Source: Jingyaoa shaoxingensis
GTDB taxonomy: Bacteria; Bacillota; Clostridia; Lachnospirales; Lachnospiraceae
DNA length: 64,000 nucleotides
Reading direction: 5' to 3'
Assembly: GCF_014385005.1 (NCBI RefSeq)
Contig: NZ_JACRSZ010000013.1
Coordinates: forward strand, 46,703 to 110,702
Positions 25,388 through 34,155 of the stretch are shown in pieces. Numbering within the stretch: the stretch's first letter is position 1; the number at the start of each line of letters is the position of its first letter. The translations under genes and the position numbers were made by a program. The notes beneath the pieces are model-generated. The model saw only the letters and a list, made by a program, of their open reading frames with translations. It was not told where the DNA came from and did not search any database.

Positions 25388-26089
25388 ATGGATTTTATGG
25401 AAGAAACGAGGCATAGGCTCCGCCTTCCTCAAAATCAGATGTCGGAAGCATTTATAAACAATGCGGTTCTGGCACTGTCCGGTGGATTTCAGGATGCATA
25501 TACCTATAATACCAGAGAAGGAGTTTTCTCAAATGCGCAGACAGGGAATGTGGTATTGATGAGTCAGTCTTTTATGTCAGGAGAATGGATGACCATGCTG
25601 CATTATTTGATACCTGTCATAGCATTTGTTCTGGGGGTGCTGGTTACGGAGCAGATACAGCATCGTTATAAATATGCAAAACGAATACACTGGAGACAGA
25701 AAATTTTGTTAATCGAAGTTCTGACCCTTTTTATAGTCGGGTTTATTCCGGAAGAGTATAATATTGTGGCAACCGTACTGGTATCTTTCACCTGTGCCAT
25801 GCAGGTGCAGGGATTCCGAAAAGTAGGTGGATATGCCTACGCAAGTACCATGTGTATCGGAAATCTGCGAAGTGGCGTGGATGCATTGTCCGTTTATATG
25901 CGGGAGAAAAAACCGGAACAGTTAAAAAAGAGTATTCATTATTTTGCAATTATTCTTATGTTTGCACTTGGCGCAGGTACAGGAGGGAATTTATCAGTAA
26001 AATATGGAATATCTGTAATATGGATAAGTTGTCTCCTGTTAATGTTCAGTTACTTACTGATGTCGCTGGAAAAACTGAAACAGATTTAA
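25388..26089 (+). CDS. DUF1275 (YoaK-like) membrane protein
   Basis: A 233-residue membrane protein with SGGFQDAYTYNTREGVFSNAQTGNVV near the N-terminus and VQGFRKVGGYAYASTMCIGNLRSG later, both typical of DUF1275. About six transmembrane helices are expected. The function of the family is not known. It lies 13 bp after fumB and may be cotranscribed; a dicarboxylate transport role would be convenient, but nothing in the sequence shows it. Confidence 0.75.
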   Translation: MDFMEETRHRLRLPQNQMSEAFINNAVLALSGGFQDAYTYNTREGVFSNAQTGNVVLMSQSFMSGEWMTMLHYLIPVIAFVLGVLVTEQIQHRYKYAKRIHWRQKILLIEVLTLFIVGFIPEEYNIVATVLVSFTCAMQVQGFRKVGGYAYASTMCIGNLRSGVDALSVYMREKKPEQLKKSIHYFAIILMFALGAGTGGNLSVKYGISVIWISCLLLMFSYLLMSLEKLKQI

Positions 26090-26103
26090 AAAGTTGAATG
26101 ATC

Positions 26104-26212
26104 AGATGAAAAGATACTTTTCATCTAATTAGAGATGTAATATAGTAGACAAAAATAAAATCCAAGAAGACTGTGGGAACAATGCTGTTCTTTACAGTCT
26201 TTTTGTTTTTTA
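26104..26212 (+). terminator. Inverted repeat and intrinsic terminator after the fumarate operon
   Basis: AGATGAAAAG/CTTTTCATCT (26104-26126) is a perfect 10-bp inverted repeat around ATA. Further on, AAGACTGT/ACAGTCTT with an inner GAACA/TGTTC (about 26165-26204) is followed by TTTTTGTTTTTT, an intrinsic terminator. Confidence 0.75.
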
Positions 26213-26248
26213 CAAGACATTCTATGAATCATACGGAGGAAAAACGGC

Positions 26249-26692
26249 ATGAAGAAAATACTGGTAATTAATCCCAATACCTCAGAAGAGATGACAACAG
26301 ATGTGAGGGCGACGGTAAACCGCATAAAAAGAGCAGATGTGGAAGTGGAGACGGTACATCCGGCGTACGGACCGAAATCTCTGGAATCGGCCTATGATAC
26401 GGCAATTGCGACCAATGCGATGATAGATATGTTGACAGGAAAAGAAGCAGAGTATGACGGAGTGCTGATTGCCTGTTTTGGAGATCCCGGGCACGATGCA
26501 TTAAAAGAAATGCTGGACGGCGCAGTGGTGGGAATCGCAGAGAGTGCTATTGCCACGGCATTGATGCTGGGAAATAAATATTCCATACTGGCAGCGGGAG
26601 AGCGCGCCGTTCCGCTGATGGAAAACATGGTGAACAGTTATCATATGGAGCACTTTGCGGGTTTCACTGTGAAGAATATGGGCAGATATTAG
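26249..26692 (+). pseudogene. Asp/Glu/hydantoin racemase family gene, 3' truncated
   Basis: The N-terminal ~137 residues are a good match to HyuE/HpxA-type racemases: ILVINPNTSEEMTTDV at the start and the active-site cysteine segment VLIACFGDPGHDAL near residue 75. The family usually runs to 220-250 residues with a second cysteine near the end. Here it stops at 147 residues, and the bases from about 26660 already encode, in another frame, the interior of allantoinase. Allantoin racemase is the likely parent, given the context. Confidence 0.75.
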
Positions 26693-27501
26693 AACTTACA
26701 AAGGAAATGAAAGCAAAAAAAGGAAGATCAGAGAAAGAGAAAATCCGGGATTTTCTGGATGCACATGATGTTTGGACGGAATATGTGGCAGTGAAGAATG
26801 TAATTGATATGGCACGCATTACCGGAGGCAGGGTACATATCTGTCATGTCAGTCATCCAATGTCAGCACAGCTGGTAAAGGAAGCTATTTATGAAGGACT
26901 TCCGGTTACTGCGGAAACCTGCCCTCATTATCTGGGATATACGGAAGAATTTGTGCTGGAAAAAGGGGCACCGGCCAAATGTACACCACCGATGCGCAAA
27001 AAAGAAGATATGGAAAAACTATGGGATTATGTCTTAGATGGAACATTATCCTGCATCGGAAGTGATCATTCTCCGGCAGCGGATGAAGAAAAAGACAATC
27101 AGACAAAAGATATCTGGTCAGCATGGGGAGGACTAAATGCCATTCAGTATTTTCTTCCAATGATGTTTGATCTGGTTGTACACAAAAAACAGCTAAGTCC
27201 GACTTTGATTGCAAAGGTGATGGATTATAATCCTGCGAAGATCTTCGGCTTATATGGAAAAAAGGGCGCTTTTGAACTGGGATTTGATGGTGACGTGGTA
27301 ATCGTAGACCCGGAAAAACCATGGATCTGTGATCAGAAAAAACTTTTTACCAAAGGACATGTATCCTGTTTTGAGGGAGAAAGCGGAAAAGGCTCTCCGA
27401 TTTGTACGATTATACGTGGAAAGGTTGTGGCAGAAAATGGCAGGTATAAAGAAGAGGCTTTTGGTCATGGCATCTTTGTCAGTCCGGTTAAGTTTCAATG
27501 A
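26660..27501 (+). pseudogene. allB: Allantoinase/dihydropyrimidinase gene, 5' truncated
   Basis: From about 26662 the frame reads FHCEEYGQILELTKEMK, the middle of a cyclic amidohydrolase, then RVHICHVSHPMSAQLVKEA, VTAETCPHYLGY, CTPPMRKKEDME and GSDHSPAADEEKD, all allantoinase-like. It continues to the normal C-terminus. The first in-frame ATG is 26707 (264 residues). About 170 N-terminal residues, including the HxH metal ligands, are missing, so the product should be inactive. It is joined directly to the truncated racemase at about 26660; a single deletion explains both. Confidence 0.8.
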
Positions 27502-27594
27502 ATTTTGCTGGACTGATTAATGCATAAAGCTGAACATCCGCACAAAATAAGAAAAATCAGATACTATGATGAAAAAATAACGATTAAATTCCGG

Positions 27595-27623
27595 TTGTTT
27601 TTATATGCTCTTTATTATATAAT
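27595..27623 (+). promoter_or_regulatory. Predicted promoter of the DAACS transporter gene
   Basis: TTGTTT (27595-27600) and TATAAT (27618-27623) with exactly 17-bp spacing. Transcription would begin near 27630, leaving a leader of about 200 nt. Confidence 0.65.
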
Positions 27624-27649
27624 GTCCATTAGAAAACACATGGAACAAG

Positions 27650-27766
27650 AAAACAGTAACGGAAGATTTCAACAAATGTGTCTGGTCGGTCAAAGAAGAC
27701 AGGTCAGCGCAGCAGAAATAACTGTGTTATTTCTGCAGGGTGAGAACCTGAGGTTACTATTTTTTT
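27650..27766 (+). ncRNA. Structured leader with terminator, unassigned riboswitch candidate
   Basis: AGTAAC (27655-27660) can pair with GTTACT (27753-27758), which is followed directly by seven T residues from 27760. Closing this outer stem would therefore form a terminator. Inside lie a perfect 11-bp hairpin, GCAGAAATAAC (27712-27722) with GTTATTTCTGC (27726-27736), a possible GTCT/AGAC stem and CAGG/CCTG around GTGAGAA. It does not match the purine, TPP, glycine, SAM, cobalamin or lysine aptamer consensus as I know them. Confidence 0.5.
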
Positions 27767-27827
27767 GTATAATGGGAAATGATAGTTCCTGTTATGACGG
27801 TGTATATACATTTGAGGAGGAGAGAAC

Positions 27828-29069
27828 ATGAAAACTAAGAAACTGTCATTGACAACGTGGATTATTATAGCCACACTTGCCGGAATTGTATTTGGATCCA
27901 TTGTAGGACCATGGGCATCCAATCTGAAGTTCATCGGCACCATTTTTATCCGTCTGATTCAGATGTCTGTGGTATGTCTGGTTATGACGTCCGTAGCAGC
28001 TGCCATCGGCGGAATTGAGGGAAAAGGTGCAGGAAAGATGGGACTGGTAACGTTTATCTGTATTATCGTATTTACCATGATTTCTGCTGGTCTGGGTCTT
28101 GCGCTTGGACTGATTGTAAAACCAGGTGTAGGTGTGACCATCGGTACAGAAGCGGCTGCCGTAGAGGTTGCATCCGCAAGTATTACCGAGACACTGACTA
28201 ACTTTGTACCTACTAACATTTTCAGTGCTATGGCAAACGGTGATATGGTGCCATGTATTCTGTTCTCTATCTTCTTCGGTGTATGTGCCGGATCATATGG
28301 CAGAACAAGCGGAAATGACATGGTAATGGATCTGGTCAAAGCTATCAACGGTGTTATCATGAACATCATCAAGATCGTTATGAACCTTGCACCGATCGGT
28401 ATCTTCTGTCTGCTGGCAGATGTGGCAGGCGGTACAGGATTTACCGTTATTCTTCCGATGCTGAAGTTCCTTGGATGCCTGTTAGTTGGTGACGTGATCC
28501 AGTTCCTGATCTACGGACCGTTTACCGCAGCATTCTGTGGTGTCAGCCCGGCAAAGATGCCAAAGAAGTATTCTAAGATGTCTATGATGGCAGTTACTAC
28601 CACATCTTCTGCAATCTGTCTGCCGACCAAGATGGAAGATATGGTAACCAAGTTTGGTGTAGACCGTAAGGTATCTGATTTTGTAGGACCGATCACCATG
28701 TCTATGAACAGCTGTGGTGCAGTTCAGTGTTACGTGCTGGCTATGCTTTTCATGAGCCAGGCAACCGGCATGACCTTCACCATGTCACAGTTTGCCATGA
28801 CCATTCTTCTGGCATGCCTGATGTGTATGGGAACCATTGTAGTTCCTGGTGGAATGGTAGTTACCTATACATTCTTTGCAGCAACTATGGGACTTCCTAC
28901 CGAAGCTGTTGCAATCCTGATCGGCATCGACTGGTTCTCCGGTATGTTCCGTACACTGATGAACGTAGACGTGGACGTTATGGTTGGTATGATCGTATCA
29001 AAGGTATGTGGTGTCTTTGATAAAGAGGTATATGACGAAAAGAAGACAGTTTCATATGAAAATCGATAA
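27828..29069 (+). CDS. Dicarboxylate/amino acid:cation symporter (DAACS family)
   Basis: A 413-residue membrane protein with about eight helices and two re-entrant loops. Family motifs include TTTSSAICLPTKMEDM (the serine-rich re-entrant loop of GltP-type carriers) and SMNSCGAVQCYVLAMLF (the segment that usually reads NMDGTA). It starts at ATG 27828 behind GAGGAGGAGAG. Its position between allantoinase and allantoate amidohydrolase genes suggests uptake of an anionic purine breakdown product such as allantoate, but this is inference. Expression appears to be controlled by the structured leader upstream. Confidence 0.85.
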   Translation: MKTKKLSLTTWIIIATLAGIVFGSIVGPWASNLKFIGTIFIRLIQMSVVCLVMTSVAAAIGGIEGKGAGKMGLVTFICIIVFTMISAGLGLALGLIVKPGVGVTIGTEAAAVEVASASITETLTNFVPTNIFSAMANGDMVPCILFSIFFGVCAGSYGRTSGNDMVMDLVKAINGVIMNIIKIVMNLAPIGIFCLLADVAGGTGFTVILPMLKFLGCLLVGDVIQFLIYGPFTAAFCGVSPAKMPKKYSKMSMMAVTTTSSAICLPTKMEDMVTKFGVDRKVSDFVGPITMSMNSCGAVQCYVLAMLFMSQATGMTFTMSQFAMTILLACLMCMGTIVVPGGMVVTYTFFAATMGLPTEAVAILIGIDWFSGMFRTLMNVDVDVMVGMIVSKVCGVFDKEVYDEKKTVSYENR

Positions 29070-29144
29070 AAAAGATTGGGGCAAAGCGGACCTGTAACGA
29101 TATGGGTTCGCTTTCCTTGAATAAAGAGATAAAGGAGAAAAAAT

Positions 29145-30377
29145 ATGGATTTAAAGAAAATAACAGCAGAGATCGCAGATGATCTGGATTTCCTGAAAAC
29201 TTTTACCGCAACACCTGGTAATGGATGTACCAGAATGCCATTTACAAGAGAAACAAGAGATGCGGCTGAATATCTGAAAAAGATCATGAAAGAGGCAGGA
29301 CTGGAAGTAAGAGAAGACTGTGTGGGAAATATCTTTGGTGTTCTTCCGGGAAGGGACAGAAGTCTTCCATGCATTATGGCAGGATCTCATTATGATTCTG
29401 TATACAACGGAGGAGATTATGACGGAATTGCCGGCGTCATCTGTGCAGTAGAACTGGCAAGAATGCTCCACGAAGAGGGCAAGAATCTGGAATGCGACTT
29501 TGTCGTGGCAGCCTTTATGGATGAAGAAGGATGCCGCTTCGGAACCGGCTACTTCGGATCCAAGTGTATGCTGGGACAGATGACGGTAGAAGAGTGTAAG
29601 CACTTTACCGATAAAGATGATATCTCTGTATATGATTCCATGAAGTCTTACGGTCTGGTTCCGGAAGATCTGGTGAATGCAGCATGGCCGGAAGGATCCA
29701 TCGGACATTTTGTTGAGCTTCATATCGAGCAGGGACCGGTACTGGATGCAACCAGTATTGAACTGGGACTGGTAGACTGTATCGTGGGAATTCAGAGATA
29801 TATGATTACCGTAAACGGACGTTCTGACCACGCAGGAACCACACCGATGGATATGCGCCAGGATGCAGTAGATATTGCGACAAAAGTCATCAGCAAGATT
29901 GGTGATATGGCGAGAGCAGAAAAACCAGGTACTGTAGCAACGGTAGGATACATGAAGGTAACACCGAGTGCCATGAACGTCGTGGCACAGTCTGTAGACT
30001 TCAGTATTGACATTCGCTCCACAGAAAATGAGATCATTGACAAGATTGCATCTCAGATTATGACAGAACTGGATAAAGAGACACAGGCAACAGGGGCAAC
30101 TTACAGCGTTGACCGTAAGCTGACCATCACACCGGTGCAGTTAAGCGGGGCTATGCTGGATATCATGGAAGGAAGCTGCAAGGACCTGGGATATTCTTAC
30201 AAAAGAATGCCAAGCGGTGCCGGACATGATGCTCTTGCCATCGGACAGTCCATTGACACTGTCATGATCTTTGTGCCAAGCAAAGATGGCAGAAGCCACT
30301 GCCCGGTAGAACATACCGAGTATGAAGCATTTTCCAAAGCAGTACAGGTATTATACGAACTGATCCAGAAGATTTGA
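29145..30377 (+). CDS. allC: Allantoate amidohydrolase-type Zn/Mn hydrolase
   Basis: A 410-residue M20-family amidohydrolase (hydantoinase/carbamoylase group). Metal ligands lie in AGSHYDSVYNGGDYDGIAG and AFMDEEGCRFGTGYFGS, and the motifs HIEQGPVLDA and GRSDHAGTTPMDMRQDA are typical. Its substrates can be allantoate, ureidoglycine, ureidoglycolate or N-carbamoyl amino acids, and these are hard to tell apart by eye. The neighbours (allantoinase remnant, AllFG, carbamate kinase, PucG-like) favour allantoate, giving ureidoglycine, CO2 and ammonia. It starts 75 bp after the transporter and is probably cotranscribed. Confidence 0.8.
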   Translation: MDLKKITAEIADDLDFLKTFTATPGNGCTRMPFTRETRDAAEYLKKIMKEAGLEVREDCVGNIFGVLPGRDRSLPCIMAGSHYDSVYNGGDYDGIAGVICAVELARMLHEEGKNLECDFVVAAFMDEEGCRFGTGYFGSKCMLGQMTVEECKHFTDKDDISVYDSMKSYGLVPEDLVNAAWPEGSIGHFVELHIEQGPVLDATSIELGLVDCIVGIQRYMITVNGRSDHAGTTPMDMRQDAVDIATKVISKIGDMARAEKPGTVATVGYMKVTPSAMNVVAQSVDFSIDIRSTENEIIDKIASQIMTELDKETQATGATYSVDRKLTITPVQLSGAMLDIMEGSCKDLGYSYKRMPSGAGHDALAIGQSIDTVMIFVPSKDGRSHCPVEHTEYEAFSKAVQVLYELIQKI

Positions 30378-30394
30378 TCCTTTGAGGTCATAAA

Positions 30395-30437
30395 TGAAAA
30401 AATCTCCGGGAGAACTTAGTTCCCGGAGATTACTTTG
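30395..30437. terminator. Bidirectional terminator between convergent genes
   Basis: AATCTCCGGGA (30401-30411) pairs with TCCCGGAGATT (30421-30431). On the minus strand it is followed by TTTTTTC, so it chiefly ends the TSUP gene, whose stop codon lies in the loop. It also closes the allC unit on the plus strand. Confidence 0.85.
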
Positions 30438-31165
30438 ATAAATAATAAGATTAATACGATAATGATAATGGGGCGAACAATTTTCGTCCCATTTTTCATG
30501 ACCATCCCACTGCCGATATAGTGTCCTGCCAGACAGAAAGCGGCGCCTGCCAGTCCCGGAGCGAACAGCACCTGCCCGCTGAATAAGAAGGTAAACAGCG
30601 CAGCAACATTGGAAGACAGGTTGATCAGTTTTACATTGCCGGAAGCAGTGCGTACATCCATGTGGGCGAGACGGGTCAGCGCCAGCAGCAGAAAGGTTCC
30701 GGTACCGGGACCGTAGAATCCGTCATATATACCAATGAGAAAAGCACTGATGCATACAATAAGCATTCGTTTCCTGTGGGAAAATGCGGCAACTTGCGTG
30801 GCTTCTTTTTTGTCAGTCAGCACACAGACAGCAACAACAGGCAGAACCACCAGCATCAATTTTTTCACAACGGTATCGCTGGTCAGCAGAACCAGGTGTG
30901 CTCCGCAGGTAGATCCGATCAAAGCACAGAGAATGCTGGGAACGGTGAGTCGCTTATCAAAATAGCCGTGCTTACAATAGCGCACCGTGGAGGCTGTTGT
31001 TCCGATGGAAGAGGACAGCTTATTTGTAGCCAGAGCGTTGTGCGGTGGAAGTCCGGCAAGCAAAAAAGCAGGCAGGGAAATCAGACCACCACCGCCGGCA
31101 ATGGAGTCCACCAGACCGGCGAGAAAAGTAAGCGGGCAGATAATCAAAAATGGAATGAAATTCAT
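30416..31165 (-). CDS. TSUP-family (TauE/SafE) permease
   Basis: A 249-residue membrane protein with 7-8 helices. FLAGLVDSIAGGGGLISLPAFLLAGLPPHNALATNKLSS at the N-terminus and YDGFYGPGTGTFLLLAL in the middle are the two repeat motifs of the sulfite/anion exporter TauE/SafE group (formerly DUF81). The substrates of this group are small organic or sulfur anions and cannot be predicted here. It is transcribed after the esterase gene, 15 bp apart. Confidence 0.85.
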   Translation of the reverse strand: MNFIPFLIICPLTFLAGLVDSIAGGGGLISLPAFLLAGLPPHNALATNKLSSSIGTTASTVRYCKHGYFDKRLTVPSILCALIGSTCGAHLVLLTSDTVVKKLMLVVLPVVAVCVLTDKKEATQVAAFSHRKRMLIVCISAFLIGIYDGFYGPGTGTFLLLALTRLAHMDVRTASGNVKLINLSSNVAALFTFLFSGQVLFAPGLAGAAFCLAGHYIGSGMVMKNGTKIVRPIIIIVLILLFIKVISGN

Positions 31166-31180
31166 GGCTGGATACCGTCC

Positions 31181-32080
31181 TTATATCAGAGTATGTAAAA
31201 ATGTAATCGTTTCTTTCAGCAGTTCTTTTGTCTGGGCACTGTCTGTATCCCGGTCAAAGTCATGCTGACTGCCGGATGCAATGAAACGGATTGCGTGATA
31301 TTTTTCTGTCAGTTTCTGGAATTCTGCAAATGGCACATCCGTATCTCCGGTGCTGTGTGCGCAGAAAACAGGACATGGCAGTTCACTGCACAGACGCAGA
31401 GAATAGTATAATAAAAAGTATTTTTCACGATCATGGAAGAAAAGAGACTTCCATTTTCCAGATTGCCTTGCATAAACATAGGCAGAATAATGGGTATCCA
31501 GAGGTCCTTCTGTATGCGGCTCAGATGTCAGACTGTCCAGAATCGATTCAGATACTGCCGGCAGTGTCTGGTAATAGTGACTTGGCGTTTCATACCAGAG
31601 ATCTTCCAGAAAACCATATCCATAATAAGAGAGGACACCGGCAGGTGCCTTTTTTAATGTAGGCAGGTCATCTGGCATGGAAAAATCATGTTTTCCTATG
31701 CTGGCAACAGACAGAAGCGTCAGATAAGCACCGCTGGATCGACCAAAGAGCACATAAGGCAGGGGATCAGATCCAGGCATAGTTATCTGAAACAAATCAG
31801 GCACAGTCAGATAAGTATTTACAGAATCAATCACATCCTGCAGAATGTCCTTCACATCACAGGCCGGTGCCAGTGGATAGTCAAAGGCAATCACCGGAAA
31901 ACCTGCAGATGTGAACTGTTCCAGATGTGCTTCCGGAAGATCACACCGGTATCCATAGAGCAGACCACCACCGTGAAAGTAGAGAATACAGGCTCTTGAG
32001 ATTACGTCCGGGTTCTTGTATATCGTTGCAGATTTCTCACAGAATCTGCCTTTTATCGAAATCGTATTCATAGTATACAT
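31181..32080 (-). CDS. Alpha/beta hydrolase (esterase/acetylhydrolase-like)
   Basis: Cytosolic alpha/beta hydrolase of about 299 residues. I chose ATG 32080, behind GGGAAGGAGC on the minus strand, over an upstream ATG at 32155. An oxyanion-hole HGGGLLYG follows the first strand, the nucleophile elbow is GRSSGA, and the C-terminal DxD-like DTDVPFAEF and GSQHDFD supply the acid and histidine. This is the pattern of the hormone-sensitive-lipase/Aes group. The natural substrate is not evident. Confidence 0.8.
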   Translation of the reverse strand: MYTMNTISIKGRFCEKSATIYKNPDVISRACILYFHGGGLLYGYRCDLPEAHLEQFTSAGFPVIAFDYPLAPACDVKDILQDVIDSVNTYLTVPDLFQITMPGSDPLPYVLFGRSSGAYLTLLSVASIGKHDFSMPDDLPTLKKAPAGVLSYYGYGFLEDLWYETPSHYYQTLPAVSESILDSLTSEPHTEGPLDTHYSAYVYARQSGKWKSLFFHDREKYFLLYYSLRLCSELPCPVFCAHSTGDTDVPFAEFQKLTEKYHAIRFIASGSQHDFDRDTDSAQTKELLKETITFLHTLI

Positions 32081-32159
32081 AATTTTAGCTCCTTCCCCAA
32101 TGGATATTAGCATATTAGAGATGAGGTAGCAATATCTGATTAAGTTCTCCTGCACATGC

Positions 32160-33509
32160 CTAAGAAAAACTCTTCTCTTTGTTTTTCTTTGTAAAATACA
32201 GGAAGAACAGTATATTCAGCACGATTCCCACTGCAGTGGAAGTCGGTGCAGCCAGACCGATCTTGGTCAGGCTGGCATTTGGCTGGATACTCATGTAATA
32301 GGACATCGGAAGCCGGACCAGAAGAGTCTGAACCAGCCCCTGGATCATGACCCAGACCGTCTGATTATTTCCGTTGAAGTAGCCAATCATGCTGAACAGG
32401 ATAGCAGTCACAATCGTCTCCGGTGCAAAGCCCTTCAGATAGTCGAATCCATTCTGGACAACCGCCGGATCGGCTGAGAAGAAGCCTGCCAGCAGATCAC
32501 CCTTAAATATCACAAGGACAAATACGATACAGCCAAAGAACAGACCGATTCCGATACCGGTAAACAGGGCGTGTCTGGCACGTTTGTGATTGTTGGCACC
32601 CACATTCTGGGAGACGAAGGATGCCATAGATTGCATCAGTGAGCTTGGAATCAGCATGGCAAAGTTGACAATCTTGCAGGCAACACCATAGCCGGAGGAT
32701 GCTTCCAGACCAAGCCGGTTGACAAAAGCACACAGAGCCAGGAAAGAAACCTGTGTCAGGAATTCCTGAAGAGCCAGAGGCAGTCCGATGCCTAAGAACT
32801 TCCGGCACTGGGAATTGATTCGGAAATCGGATCTCTGAATCTGAAATGACAGATTCTTTTTCAGTAAAATATAAATAGCACATACCACACTGACAGCCTG
32901 GGCGCAGACTGTGGCGATGGCAGCTCCGGCAGCATCCATATGCAGTCCGGCTACCAAAAGCAGGTCACCGAAGATATTCACGATACAGGCAACCAGAACA
33001 AAGAGCAGTGGAGATTTGCTGTCACCCAGTCCACGGAAGATGGCAGAAAGCAGGTTATAGGCAACGATAAAGAAAATTCCCCCTCCGCAGATACGCACAT
33101 AACTGGCAGTCAGATCCAATGCTTCAGTCGGTGCCTGCATCAGAATAGAAATCGGGCGGGCAAATGCGACCATAACAATGAACAGTACCGCAGAGATGAT
33201 GGCAAACACCACAACACCTCCGCCGATGACAGAGCCGATTTGCTCCGGTTTTTTTTCGCCCAGATATCGGGCAATCAGTACGGTGATACCCATGGCAAAC
33301 TGCGTCACCACAAAGGTCACCAGATTCAGCACCTGACTTCCGGTAGATACGGCAGAAAGTCCGGAGGTAGAACCGAATCTTCCTACTACGAGAAGGTCTA
33401 CCGCACCATAGGCAGCCTGTAACACCAGTGCTCCCAGAATCGGAAGCATAAAGAGAGACAGTTTTTTCAGAATACTGCCCTGTGTAAAATCATTTTTTTC
33501 ACTTGTCAA
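32160..33509 (-). CDS. MATE-family multidrug efflux transporter
   Basis: A 449-residue, 12-helix membrane antiporter. It opens with GSILKKLSLFMLPILGALVLQAAYGAVDLLVVGRFG and has the MATE-typical LSAVSTGSQVLNLVTF and FRGLGDSKSPL segments. It probably exports cationic drugs in exchange for Na+ or H+. Its start overlaps the end of the MarR gene by 11 bp, so the two form an operon in which the MarR protein is the likely regulator. Confidence 0.9.
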   Translation of the reverse strand: MTSEKNDFTQGSILKKLSLFMLPILGALVLQAAYGAVDLLVVGRFGSTSGLSAVSTGSQVLNLVTFVVTQFAMGITVLIARYLGEKKPEQIGSVIGGGVVVFAIISAVLFIVMVAFARPISILMQAPTEALDLTASYVRICGGGIFFIVAYNLLSAIFRGLGDSKSPLLFVLVACIVNIFGDLLLVAGLHMDAAGAAIATVCAQAVSVVCAIYILLKKNLSFQIQRSDFRINSQCRKFLGIGLPLALQEFLTQVSFLALCAFVNRLGLEASSGYGVACKIVNFAMLIPSSLMQSMASFVSQNVGANNHKRARHALFTGIGIGLFFGCIVFVLVIFKGDLLAGFFSADPAVVQNGFDYLKGFAPETIVTAILFSMIGYFNGNNQTVWVMIQGLVQTLLVRLPMSYYMSIQPNASLTKIGLAAPTSTAVGIVLNILFFLYFTKKNKEKSFS

Positions 33510-33951
33510 GATGGATTCTCCTTTCGCACATAATATGATAGAGTCGATCCATGGTACGGATCATGCATTCCGCATCTTCTTCGGAAATCTCTTCTGTATA
33601 ATCAGCCAGAATGGAAAAACATTCCTGATTATACTTCTGGGAAAGTGCCTTTCCGGTCTCTGTAAGGGTCAGATAAGTAATCCGTCCATCTTTCGGAGAG
33701 GTACTTTTTTTCAGATATCCCTTCTGCTCCATCTCTTTTACCGTTCTGGTCACACCGGGTCGCGGCAGAGATAACCGGTCGCTGATATCCGAAATCTTTA
33801 CCCGCATGCCCTGATGCTGCATCTTTTCAATGATATCCAGATACTGAATATAAGAGGAAGTCACGCCTTCTGGCAGAGGAGGAAGCATATCACGGATACG
33901 TTTTGCCTGATAACAGGCATCCATCATACGTTTTAACAGTTCAATTGTCAT
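33499..33951 (-). CDS. MarR-family transcriptional regulator
   Basis: A 150-residue winged-helix protein. ATG 33951, with AAGGAG 7 bp upstream on the minus strand, is preferred over an ATG at 33993. The recognition region reads ISDRLSLPRPGVTRTVKEMEQKGYLKKSTSPKDGRITYLTLTETG, with the wing containing the DGR motif. It likely represses its own operon with the downstream MATE pump. The A/T-rich palindromic stretch at 33970-34005 (TTACCATTGATAATTAACATTGGTAA) is a candidate operator. Confidence 0.88.
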   Translation of the reverse strand: MTIELLKRMMDACYQAKRIRDMLPPLPEGVTSSYIQYLDIIEKMQHQGMRVKISDISDRLSLPRPGVTRTVKEMEQKGYLKKSTSPKDGRITYLTLTETGKALSQKYNQECFSILADYTEEISEEDAECMIRTMDRLYHIMCERRIHLDK

Positions 33952-34084
33952 AACAGAACTCCTTATCATATAGTTACCATTGATAATTAACATTGGTAAT
34001 TATAAAAAGAATAGATAAATTTGTCAACGTAAAATGTATTTCAATCATGCATCACATATATTCGAAAATTAATTCAAAAATCTA

Positions 34085-34142
34085 TTGAAAAACAGTATAC
34101 TTCTTGCCATAATAGAGACAGTAAAAAGTGGCTGACCACAAC
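34085..34142 (+). promoter_or_regulatory. Predicted promoter and operator of the fdrA fusion gene
   Basis: TTGAAA (34085-34090) and CATAAT (34108-34113) lie 17 bp apart. Just downstream of the expected start of transcription is TGGCTGACCACAA (34129-34141), a partial dyad that recurs as TGGTTGACCACAA at 45818-45830. TGGT..ACCA-like dyads are typical of GntR/FCD regulators. Confidence 0.5.
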
Positions 34143-34155
34143 AGGAGGAATGTTC

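Noticed and set aside
27650..27766. Purine or ykkC-type riboswitch before the DAACS gene
   Set aside because: Core motifs of those families are missing; only a loose CTGGTC similarity to ykkC exists.
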